Below are positions 1 through 5,456 of a stretch of 6,131 nucleotides of DNA, piece by piece. The position numbers and the translations under genes are program-made. The DNA is from Chloroflexota bacterium (GTDB lineage Bacteria; Chloroflexota; Limnocylindria; QHBO01). Below the pieces are notes generated by a model. That model was not told the DNA's origin. It saw nothing but the letters and a program-made list of their open reading frames with translations, and did not search any database. Location of the stretch: positions 1-6,131 of the forward strand of contig JACCWY010000402.1 of assembly GCA_013697395.1 (NCBI GenBank), written 5' to 3'. The first letter of the stretch is position 1, and the number at the start of each line of letters is the position of its first letter.

Positions 1-140
1 TCCATCCGCTGCTCGATGCGCTACGCCGGCACCATCGGCTCGTCCGGGTGGTGGCCGGCCTGCTCATCGTCGCCATCGGGGTCATGATCTTCCTCAACAC
101 GTTCGCCCGCCTGGCGACGCTGTTCATCTTCGCGCTCTGA
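1..140 (+). CDS. C-terminal end of a membrane protein, probably CcdA-like (partial)
   Basis: The frame starting at base 3 is open from the window edge to the TGA at 138-140 and gives about 45 residues. A basic stretch (LRRHHRLVRVV) is followed by a hydrophobic segment (AGLLIVAIGVMIFLNTFARL) and a short hydrophobic end. A positively charged cytoplasmic turn before a final helix with the pattern GxLLxxxGVxxF resembles the last transmembrane helix of CcdA/DsbD-type proteins, which carry reducing power across the membrane for cytochrome c maturation. That assignment is inferred from a short tail, so another polytopic membrane protein is possible. The next gene starts 61 bases downstream on the same strand behind its own strong ribosome binding site. 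Confidence 0.5.
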   Translation, partial: HPLLDALRRHHRLVRVVAGLLIVAIGVMIFLNTFARLATLFIFAL

Positions 141-147
141 GCCTGCT

Positions 148-167
148 GGCATGATGCCTGCGGCATC
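148..167. repeat. overlapping inverted repeats between the membrane gene and the PfpI gene
   Basis: GGCAT (148-152), ATGCC (154-158) and GGCATC (162-167) follow each other. The middle segment can pair with either neighbour, and GATGCC/GGCATC forms a 6-bp stem with a TGC loop (153-167). It lies just after the upstream stop codon and before the next SD. It could be a weak hairpin or a dyad operator. No T run follows, so it is not a standard intrinsic terminator. Confidence 0.3.
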
Positions 168-184
168 CCCCGACCATCACCCTC

Positions 185-190
185 AGGAGG
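185..190 (+). promoter_or_regulatory. ribosome binding site that sets the PfpI start
   Basis: AGGAGG lies 11 bases before the ATG at 202. The in-frame ATG at 151 has no SD and would add 17 residues that do not look like the family, so 202 is taken as the start. Confidence 0.8.
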
Positions 191-201
191 AGAAGACACC
201 G

Positions 202-771
202 ATGCATCTCGATGGACTCAGGGTCGCCGTCCTGGTGACCGATGGCTACGAGCCGAGCGAGCTGACCGAGCCCGTCGCCGCCCTGCGCGACGCCGGCGCC
301 GACGTCACCATCGTCTCGGACCACGACGGCACGATTCACGGAAAGACCGATACCGACACGGCTTCGGTCGACCTCACGCTCGACACCGCGAGAGCCGATG
401 ACTACGGGGCGCTGCTGCTTCCCGGCGGCGTGAAGAATCCCGACGCCATGCGCCAGAACCAGCGCGGCGTGGCCTTCGTTCGCGCCTTCGCCGATGCGGG
501 CAAGCCGATCGCGGCCATCTGCCATGCTCCGTGGATGCTGGTCGAGGCGGACGTCGTGCGCGGCCGCCGCGTGACGAGCTACCCGTCGCTGCGGACGGAC
601 CTGCGCAACGCGGGCGCCGAGTGGGTCGACGAGGAGGTCGTGACCGATCAGGGCATCGTCACGAGCCGCACCCCGAAGGACATTCCGGCATTCAACGCCA
701 AGATGCTCGAGGAGTTCGCCGAGGGGATCCACGAGCGGCGGGCGGTGTCCCAGGCGGACGTCGCTCGCTGA
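202..771 (+). CDS. DJ-1/PfpI family protein (class I glutamine amidotransferase-like)
   Basis: This is a 189-residue protein with the full DJ-1/PfpI layout, and its length is typical of the YhbO/PfpI branch. The N-terminal strand RVAVLVTDGYEPSEL carries Glu20, which matches the conserved acid of the family. LLLPGG (71-76) is the usual central strand and turn. AAICHAPWMLVEA holds the nucleophile elbow with Cys107 followed by His108. VTSYPSLRTDLRNAGAEWVD and VTSRTPKDIPAF are conserved C-terminal blocks. Members are cytoplasmic oligomers linked to stress; reported activities (peptidase, glyoxalase/deglycase) differ and are debated, so no substrate is assigned. The sequence shows no truncation or missing catalytic residue. 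It follows the membrane protein gene on the same strand and may be co-transcribed with it. No clear promoter is visible between them. Confidence 0.93.
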   Translation: MHLDGLRVAVLVTDGYEPSELTEPVAALRDAGADVTIVSDHDGTIHGKTDTDTASVDLTLDTARADDYGALLLPGGVKNPDAMRQNQRGVAFVRAFADAGKPIAAICHAPWMLVEADVVRGRRVTSYPSLRTDLRNAGAEWVDEEVVTDQGIVTSRTPKDIPAFNAKMLEEFAEGIHERRAVSQADVAR

Positions 772-817
772 ACCCGGGCATCCCGGTGACGTGGACCCGT
801 GCCACGGTCAAGGCGCG

Positions 818-911
818 ACGGAGCGGGAGCTCCGTGGTCATCTACCCGAACCCACGGGTGAAATCGCGACAGAGGTGCCTCACCGGCCGCTGTCAACGCC
901 GACGAGCGGCG
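818..911 (+). other. cluster of three short hairpins
   Basis: There are three perfect stems: ACGGAGC/GCTCCGT around the loop GGGA (818-835), ACCCG/CGGGT around a 6-base loop (844-859), and CGCCG/CGGCG around ACGAG (897-911). The first has a 7-bp stem and a GNRA-type tetraloop. Such stems also arise by chance in GC-rich DNA. They sit downstream of the PfpI stop codon and could form a structured 3' untranslated region. Confidence 0.35.
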
Positions 912-967
912 ATAACTGATCCCGAGAGGCTGCAACCGACGGGGATCGGCGGTTTCGGCACACCGCG

Positions 968-988
968 CGCCGATAAGCGGCGTTTTTT
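968..988 (+). terminator. intrinsic terminator-like hairpin with T6
   Basis: CGCCG (968-972), loop ATAAG, CGGCG (978-982) are followed directly by six T residues (983-988). The stem is short but all G-C. It is oriented to stop + strand transcription arriving from the PfpI gene, whose stop is about 200 bases upstream. Confidence 0.55.
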
Positions 989-1038
989 CGTCGCACCGCG
1001 GACCCATCGAGCGGCATGCTGCTCTGGTGTTGTGTTGG

Positions 1039-1053
1039 CGCCGCTGAGCGGCG
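1039..1053. repeat. short perfect inverted repeat
   Basis: CGCCGC and GCGGCG form a 6-bp stem around TGA. It lies downstream of both convergent genes. No T run follows on either strand, so a terminator role is only possible. Confidence 0.3.
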
Positions 1054-1306
1054 GCGCGCGGTCGTTGACCTAGCCGGGCGGGGATGCCGTCCCCATCGGC
1101 GTCAGCCACGGGCAGGTCCGAGTAGAAGCAGCCCGGCGACCACCGAGCACCAGCACTCCGCGCTCGGGGAGCGTGCGCATGTGCAGCATGTGAACGCCCA
1201 CGCCGGGCTGCTCCCGGAACGTGACTCCGTCGAGCCACGCCAGGCTTGGCGAGTGCCGATCACGAACAGCGCGTCCGGCGGCCTCATCGGCCCGGGTCGT
1301 CGATCG

Positions 1307-2155
1307 TCAGGACGAAGTCCGGTGGCTCTGGTCGATGGCGAGGCGCGCGACCTTGACCGCGATGCTGCCGCCGGGCACGAGCAGGCCCACCGTGTCCGCG
1401 CCGATGTCGAACAGGGCGTCGCGGTTGATCATCTTCGTCACCCTGGCCGCCAGGGCCTGACCCGGTCGCATCTGGCCGGTCACCGCATCGAGCTCGACGA
1501 CGGCCTTCTTGTCCTTGGGCTTCCAGTGGAACTCGAATGCCCACCACGGCCGGTAGTACAGGTCGATGTTCTGGAGCGTCATCGACTCCTCGATGATGCG
1601 GTCGGCCTGGACCGGCTTCATCATCGTCCCCAGCAGCTGGCGAACGACGAACGAGGCCCGCTGCTCCGGAGCCAGGACGATCGTGTCCTCCCCGCCCAGG
1701 CCGCTCAGGTCCTCGACCTCCTGCCGTGGACCGGTGACGATCGCGGCGGCATCCGGGGCCGGGGCGCCGGAGACGCCATCGACGAAGAGCTCGGCACCGA
1801 ACTCCTCCCGGCAATGCTCGACGGTCGGAAGCACGAAGCCTCCGGCGGCCGCATTGATGGTGTATTCCTCACCGTGCACGGTGACCTGGCGCACCTCGGG
1901 GCTGCTGGCTGGGATCGTGTAGTCGCGGCTGCGGTCGTAGACATAGCGCGCCTGACAGGCGACGTGCCAGAACGGCTCCAGACGCCGCTGGCTGGCAACG
2001 AGCTCGATGTCGTCCGCCTTGGGGCGTTGGAGCAGGTTCCCGAGCCCCGATCCGAACGCTCCGCTGCGCCGATCCATGGCCCGTTGGCGGATCTCGTCGA
2101 CCGTCAGCCGTTCGTCGAGAACGAAGACGTGCTGGTCCGCGAGCTCGATCTCCAT
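1307..2155 (-). CDS. uncharacterised protein, conserved-looking
   Basis: A 282-residue protein that I do not recognise. The start is taken as the ATG at 2155 because GAGGAG lies 8 bases upstream; an in-frame GTG at 2164 overlaps that SD. It reads as a genuine soluble protein. The N-terminal third is acidic, with VFVLDERLTVDEIRQRAMDR. Residues 59-81 (LEPFWHVA...YVYDRSRDYTI) are aromatic and basic. Residues 200-211 contain YYRPWWAFEFHW, followed by an acidic strand and turn, AVVELDAVTGQM (218-229). The C-terminus LLVPGGSIAVKVARLAI (258-274) is mildly hydrophobic but too polar for a sure membrane helix. The strand/turn block resembles PepSY-like or other beta-rich repeats, but this is not enough to name a family. 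G+C is as high as in the left flank, so it probably belongs to the host backbone. A 196-base gap separates it from the upstream operon. Confidence 0.8.
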   Translation of the reverse strand: MEIELADQHVFVLDERLTVDEIRQRAMDRRSGAFGSGLGNLLQRPKADDIELVASQRRLEPFWHVACQARYVYDRSRDYTIPASSPEVRQVTVHGEEYTINAAAGGFVLPTVEHCREEFGAELFVDGVSGAPAPDAAAIVTGPRQEVEDLSGLGGEDTIVLAPEQRASFVVRQLLGTMMKPVQADRIIEESMTLQNIDLYYRPWWAFEFHWKPKDKKAVVELDAVTGQMRPGQALAARVTKMINRDALFDIGADTVGLLVPGGSIAVKVARLAIDQSHRTSS

Positions 2156-2163
2156 GCCGTTCA

Positions 2164-2169
2164 CTCCTC
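2164..2169 (-). promoter_or_regulatory. ribosome binding site that sets the start at 2155
   Basis: On the minus strand the sequence is GAGGAG, then 8 bases, then ATG at 2155. It overlaps the alternative GTG codon (2162-2164), which rules that codon out as the likely start. Confidence 0.7.
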
Positions 2170-2279
2170 ATCCTGCGACGCCCTTCCGGTCGCCATCATC
2201 GCGCAGTCGCGCAAGCGGCCAACGACCATTGGCCCGCGCCAGCGACCGGGCGCATCCCGCTCCAGCTCGTCGTTGTTGC

Positions 2280-2358
2280 CGCCCCCGGAGGGGCGTCCGC
2301 CACGATGAGCCACGCACGTGGACCCGCTGGCCTACTACGTGGGCTGACCCATTACCTT
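2280..2358. repeat. junction sequence at the end of the defence operon, partly matching the repeat at 5266
   Basis: CGCCCCCGGAGGGGCG (2280-2295) forms a 6-bp GC stem with a CGGA loop and is identical to 5266-5281. GACCCATTACCTT (2346-2358) matches 5286-5299 apart from one extra base. In the 5266 copy the two blocks are 4 bases apart; here about 50 bases separate them. The TAA stop of the 376-residue gene lies inside CATTACCTT. The hairpin may also end transcription of that gene, although no T run follows it. Confidence 0.4.
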
Positions 2359-3482
2359 GGAGGGAGGGGGAAGGGATAATCGGCGTGCATGTCCGCGTAG
2401 TCCGTCAGGTCGCGCTGGAGTCGCACGACATCGTCATGCATGTTCATCCGGTAAAGGCCCTCGCCATCCTTCCCGGAGAAGTACACCAGGAGGGCTCGCT
2501 GTGCCACATCGCTGAGCGGCATAGGCTCCCGGGTCGCCAGCATTATTCCTCGGTGCTTAGGCGATCGCGCCTCCACAACAAGCGAAGCTGCGAGGAACTT
2601 TGCTGTTCCTGCGATCTCTGTCGCGGCCTGCAGCATGCCCCCTAGGTCATATCCGGTACATCGCATCGCAAGCAGCCGCCTTGGGCCTCGCCCCTCTCTA
2701 TCAAGAACCAGAAGTGATCCACGGAGGGTGACCCGCCCGGCCGCAGGCGCAAGTTCAGTGTCCATTGCGATCGGGGTCGAGAGTGCACTGAGCAGGCTGA
2801 AGCCGTGCTTAAACCGGGTGTAGACGCGGCGCATTTCGTCCGTGAAGAACGCTCGTGCCCACCGGACCCCGCGAATTGCGCTATCCAGAGTTTGATCAAC
2901 CAGTGGCGTGAGTGCGCTCGCCTCGTGAGCTGACATGCCGAGATCCTGAAGCGACTCGTGCCCGGGATACGCGACCAACCCGGCCCAGTACTCCGGCTTG
3001 TCCCAGTCCTCAGAGTTGATTGTCTCGGTGATGTTTCCGCGCCAACCCAGGTAGGAGTCGGCGATATCCGCACCATTGGCCCGCCACGACGCGACGGCGG
3101 AGACGAGCGCTGCCATCTCTTCGATCATCATGCAGGCTTGGCTCGCCGCGAGCCAGTGGATCATCTGCAGCTGCTCTGCGGCGGCTGGAGCGGGCGGATC
3201 ACCGCGAGCTGCGACTCGGTCGGCCTGCCGCCCCAGTTCAAGGAGACTCTGCAGTCGTTGGGGCAACGCGAACCACGCGTACGCGGTGAGTAGCGAATAC
3301 GACTGGACACCCAGATAGTCAAATGCCCATTCCGTTTCTAGCTGCACCCTCTGGGCGTCTTCGGCCGCATTCGGGTCGGTGTGCATGACGTAGATTTGTG
3401 CGTCGTTCCGGTCCTGGGGCGCTCCGAACGCCTTGATGTACGGACGGTACGGACGATGCAGCCGGTCGCGCTTCACTTTCAT
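2352..3482 (-). CDS. uncharacterised helical protein, partner of the nuclease-EVE gene
   Basis: A 376-residue protein I cannot assign. The ATG at 3482 has AGAGG 6 bases upstream. Its start is 24 nt after the nuclease stop, so the two genes are almost certainly co-transcribed. The sequence is mostly predicted amphipathic helix (for example 40-135 and 184-235) and has no signal peptide or transmembrane helix. Residues 219-226 read RVYTRFKH, an R-x6-H spacing compatible with the catalytic motif of HEPN ribonucleases, followed by GFSLLSAL. The agreement is only with a loose pattern, and Arg223 also sits near the histidine. Residues 250-310 look beta-rich (VTLRGSLLVLDREG; FLAASLVVEARSPKH). Placed behind a predicted restriction nuclease, it could be a second effector, a regulator or an immunity factor. 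Nothing visible decides between these. Moderate G+C matches the nuclease gene rather than the flanks. Confidence 0.82.
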   Translation of the reverse strand: MKVKRDRLHRPYRPYIKAFGAPQDRNDAQIYVMHTDPNAAEDAQRVQLETEWAFDYLGVQSYSLLTAYAWFALPQRLQSLLELGRQADRVAARGDPPAPAAAEQLQMIHWLAASQACMMIEEMAALVSAVASWRANGADIADSYLGWRGNITETINSEDWDKPEYWAGLVAYPGHESLQDLGMSAHEASALTPLVDQTLDSAIRGVRWARAFFTDEMRRVYTRFKHGFSLLSALSTPIAMDTELAPAAGRVTLRGSLLVLDREGRGPRRLLAMRCTGYDLGGMLQAATEIAGTAKFLAASLVVEARSPKHRGIMLATREPMPLSDVAQRALLVYFSGKDGEGLYRMNMHDDVVRLQRDLTDYADMHADYPFPLPPR

Positions 3483-3488
3483 TCAGTG

Positions 3489-3493
3489 CCTCT
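3489..3493 (-). promoter_or_regulatory. ribosome binding site of the 376-residue gene
   Basis: AGAGG on the minus strand, 6 bases before the ATG at 3482. It lies in the short gap after the nuclease stop (TAG, 3507-3509), supporting translation from a shared mRNA. Confidence 0.6.
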
Positions 3494-3506
3494 GCGACGC
3501 GCTGGC

Positions 3507-4712
3507 CTACTGCCCGGTAAGTCTCAAGAAGTCATGAGCGCTCAGCCTGCGAGTCGTCTGAACAAGCCAGAACCAGACGCCGTTCACATCGCGACCCGTG
3601 AAGGCATCAAGCGAAGAACGAAGCTGCGCATCAATCTTGTTCGGCGATGGCAGCCACTTCACGTCTTTCAGCGGGACCTTGTATACCGGCTTATCCTGCG
3701 GCACCGGCTCCGGCCATTCATCGGGCGCGACCAACAGGTTTGCGTCGCCCGTGACCTCCGCATAGGCGACAACGCCCGTGCCTGCCGCATAGAACGCCAT
3801 GAGGTCGCCGGCGTGAATCGACTTCCGACCAGGGGTGCTCTCCCAGAAACCCCACTTTCCGGAATCTAGCCAGTTGTGCAGCGACTGTTCAGCCGTGACA
3901 CCGGAGTGACCTGACGCGGGCACCATCCAGTGGCTCTTCGTCGCGCCGGGGCCGGACGTTTCAGCCACTCCGGCCATTGCCACAGCGGCGACCGGTGTCG
4001 GCGGCACCTCGGCGGGGGGCGCGGCCGCCGGGATCGGGAGCGGCTCCAGAAGCTTGCCCTTGAACCACGACGCGATGTCCTCCGCGCCGACCTCGACCTT
4101 CTGGTCGTGCAGACGCTTTCGCAGGTACTTGACCTCCAGTGACCCGGCGTTGGTCAATCCATCGCGGAGGGCAGCATCCAACCGCTGAGCGCGGAGCCAC
4201 GCTTGTGGTCCACCCGACCCTTCAAACGCCTCCTTACTGACGAGCCACAGCTGGTCAAAGAGGGCGTCAAACTCATCCTTCGTGCTCCAGCCTACGAGAT
4301 CTAGGTTGAAGAGCAACTTACCGGCAAGATCAGCCTGGGCGAACTGGTGGTAGAGCCGCCACTCCCTGACATTCGTCACGACCGCCCACTCAATCCCCAG
4401 GATGCTGCAGTACTGAATCACCTGTCCCGCGTCGCCGTCAGTCAAGTTCTTCCCGAGAGCCTTCGCCTCAACCGCAATGCGCGGCTTCCCGTTCACGAGC
4501 AGCATGTAGTCCAGATATTCCTTGGTGTCCTTGACATAGAACTCATGCTGCAAGTCGCCGATTGCTTTGTAACCGAGCGCACGGAGCAGCGGGTCAATGA
4601 ACCAGGCGCGAGTGTCGGCCTCTCCGAGCTTTCCGCCAGTGCCGGAGAGGTGCGCCTTTACGGACTCAACCACCTTCCGCACTTCAACTGCGGCATCGGA
4701 CTTTACTGACAT
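3507..4712 (-). CDS. HsdR-type PD-(D/E)XK nuclease fused to an EVE/PUA-like domain; predicted modification-dependent restriction enzyme
   Basis: A 401-residue, two-domain protein. Residues 28-135 match the N-terminal nuclease domain of type I restriction R subunits: EADTRAWFIDPLLRALGY, then Asp68 in EYLDYML, then Glu82-Ala-Lys84 in IAVEAKAL (the D...ExK core), then Gln97-x3-Tyr101, the QxxxY motif known from HsdR/RecB-type nucleases. All core residues are present. A charged helical part (145-225) and a Pro/Ala-rich linker (226-250) follow. The C-terminal domain (about 258-400) has WGFW (287-290), AGDLMAFYAAGTGVVAYAEV (301-320) and a late WFWLV strand. This is the pattern of EVE/PUA folds, which in other proteins bind modified bases in DNA or RNA. 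No helicase or ATPase domain is present. The fusion suggests cleavage of DNA carrying modified cytosine, but specificity is inferred. The ATG at 4712 gives the usual N-terminal length; GTG 4754 and ATG 4745 are in-frame alternatives, and none has a strong SD. Confidence 0.85.
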   Translation of the reverse strand: MSVKSDAAVEVRKVVESVKAHLSGTGGKLGEADTRAWFIDPLLRALGYKAIGDLQHEFYVKDTKEYLDYMLLVNGKPRIAVEAKALGKNLTDGDAGQVIQYCSILGIEWAVVTNVREWRLYHQFAQADLAGKLLFNLDLVGWSTKDEFDALFDQLWLVSKEAFEGSGGPQAWLRAQRLDAALRDGLTNAGSLEVKYLRKRLHDQKVEVGAEDIASWFKGKLLEPLPIPAAAPPAEVPPTPVAAVAMAGVAETSGPGATKSHWMVPASGHSGVTAEQSLHNWLDSGKWGFWESTPGRKSIHAGDLMAFYAAGTGVVAYAEVTGDANLLVAPDEWPEPVPQDKPVYKVPLKDVKWLPSPNKIDAQLRSSLDAFTGRDVNGVWFWLVQTTRRLSAHDFLRLTGQ

Positions 4713-4719
4713 GGCCGCG

Positions 4720-4725
4720 AGGATA
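4720..4725 (-). promoter_or_regulatory. possible -10 element for leaderless transcription of the nuclease gene
   Basis: On the minus strand TATCCT ends 7 bases before the ATG at 4712, and no SD lies between. This spacing would place the transcript start at or near the A of the ATG, as in leaderless mRNAs common in Actinomycetota. No good -35 box is seen. The call is weak because one hexamer is easily found by chance. Confidence 0.25.
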
Positions 4726-4806
4726 GCGGACTGATGACGTGGCATACAGGGCACTTATCCCGCTGACACCCAACGCTGGCATCGGCATCTGCGCAACCCC
4801 ATCGCG

Positions 4807-4857
4807 ATTGATGATTCGCTGGTGGGCACCGTATTGACGATTCAGATCGGATTGACG
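4807..4857. repeat. short direct repeats upstream of the nuclease gene
   Basis: ATTGATGATTC (4807-4817) and ATTGACGATTC (4833-4843) differ at one base and start 26 bases apart. A third ATTGACG lies at 4851-4857. They sit 95-145 bases upstream of the nuclease start and could be binding sites for a regulator. The copies are short and the spacing is uneven. Confidence 0.25.
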
Positions 4858-4887
4858 CGGGCCTACCGTTTGGAGGAATGTACGATC

Positions 4888-5025
4888 TCATTCCCCTCCC
4901 CACTCGCGCGGATGGTTGGCACTGACGTCGTTTGCGAAAGCGACGAAGGCATCGCGGAACACAACCACGCGCTCAAACTCTGACGCCGTTACCGTTCGCC
5001 CTGGCACCTTGCCCCGAAAGTCTCC
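4888..5025 (-). pseudogene. possible decayed coding fragment upstream of the nuclease gene
   Basis: The minus-strand frame 5025-4888 encodes 45 residues that read like a natural protein C-terminus (TASEFERVVVFRDAFVAFAN, ending HPREWGGE and TGA). It has no ATG; a GTG at 5007 would give 39 residues. The same frame upstream is broken by TGA (5026-5028), before which it reads AADVYENEWGCTLPSGW. A different minus frame further up, near 5145-5245, reads like protein (ATVARVLALHYLTVAVVGG) and ends in a stop. The pattern of good peptide stretches in shifting frames suggests a gene broken by frameshifts and a stop. I recognise no family. A short intact gene or chance open frame remains possible. Confidence 0.3.
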
Positions 5026-5028
5026 TCA

Positions 5029-5265
5029 TACCGGCCCATCGTTCAAGGTCGCGGAGTACGGCCCGCTGCTCCTGCTCCAGCCGCTGGGCAGCGTGCAGCC
5101 CCATTCGTTCTCGTAGACATCTGCGGCCTGCTCCATCGTCAACCGCCCACCACCGCGACGGTCAGGTAATGGAGTGCGAGAACGCGGGCAACGGTCGCCG
5201 GCTGCGCGATACCGCTGCCGCTGGCGGTACCGGGTTGCCCGTTCTTCAAGGCTGCGTGGCTTGAG
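5029..5265. other. no intact gene seen
   Basis: Plus-strand frames here give Arg/Ser-rich translations typical of shadows, and none has an SD. The minus strand carries the broken peptide stretches described under 4888-5025. No RNA gene or promoter is evident. Confidence 0.4.
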
Positions 5266-5323
5266 CGCCCCCGGAGGGGCGCCGGGACCGCATTACCTTA
5301 CTCGTCCGCTATGCGTAGCGGAC
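5266..5323. repeat. junction repeat, left copy, with two hairpins
   Basis: Bases 5270-5316 match 5925-5971 at 41 of 47 positions without gaps, offset 655. The copy begins with a GC hairpin (GCGCCCC/GGGGCGC around CGGA, 5265-5282). A perfect 8-bp inverted repeat closes it: GTCCGCTA (5304-5311), loop TGCG, TAGCGGAC (5316-5323). Weaker similarity to the right copy continues to about 5337. It lies 133 bases before the SRPBCC start. The two copies are in the same orientation. Confidence 0.75.
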
Positions 5324-5442
5324 TACGACTTAGGCCGGCCAGCCGTGCCTACGCAGTCGCCTGTTGCGGACCCGGTGTACCTTCGCAAGCGAGCCGTTCG
5401 TCGATTCCGCGCTCCAGTTATGGACGCCAAGCTGCACGTCGC

Positions 5443-5447
5443 AGAGG
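5443..5447 (+). promoter_or_regulatory. ribosome binding site that sets the SRPBCC start
   Basis: AGAGG lies 9 bases before the ATG at 5457. The longer in-frame ATG at 5364 would add 31 residues that have no place in the fold and lacks an SD. Confidence 0.65.
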
Positions 5448-5456
5448 AAAAGCTTT

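Larger units (their letters stand above)
772..1306. other. non-coding stretch between convergent genes, rich in hairpins
   Basis: About 535 bases separate the convergent PfpI gene and the 1307-2155 gene. Frames here are open only because of high G+C: their translations are Arg/Ala/Pro-rich without domain-like patterns, and none has a good SD. No tRNA-like or rRNA-like sequence is seen. The contents are several short perfect hairpins, described separately, and one terminator-like site. A minus-strand frame continuing past the stop at 1307-1309 stays open to about 1070 but lacks a supported start. Confidence 0.6.

Noticed and set aside
648..1238. Minus-strand open frame over the PfpI 3' end and the intergenic region
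   Set aside because: It overlaps the PfpI gene in antisense, the translation is Arg/Ala-rich without domain pattern, and there is no SD.
1102..1287. Small minus-strand frame starting 19 bases after the 1307 stop (61 codons)
   Set aside because: No SD is seen before the ATG and the Cys/Ser-rich sequence looks like an out-of-frame translation. A neighbouring frame reads slightly better but has no supported start.
1016..2308. Long open frame of 430 codons on the + strand
   Set aside because: It is the antisense shadow of the 1307-2155 gene, extended by high G+C. It has no SD and a low-complexity composition, whereas the minus-strand frame has a strong SD and protein-like sequence.
789..2326. 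Shared 11-mer ACGTGGACCCG at 789-799 and 2316-2326
   Set aside because: A few 11-base matches are expected by chance in 6 kb of GC-rich DNA, and nothing around them matches.
3507..4712. Complete type I restriction-modification system
   Set aside because: No helicase domain follows the nuclease domain, and no methyltransferase (HsdM) or specificity (HsdS) gene is in the window.
4932..5264. Plus-strand frame of 110 codons ending next to the left junction hairpin
   Set aside because: Arg/Ser-rich composition, no SD, and it lies opposite the better minus-strand peptide fragments. Its stop beside the hairpin is probably coincidence.
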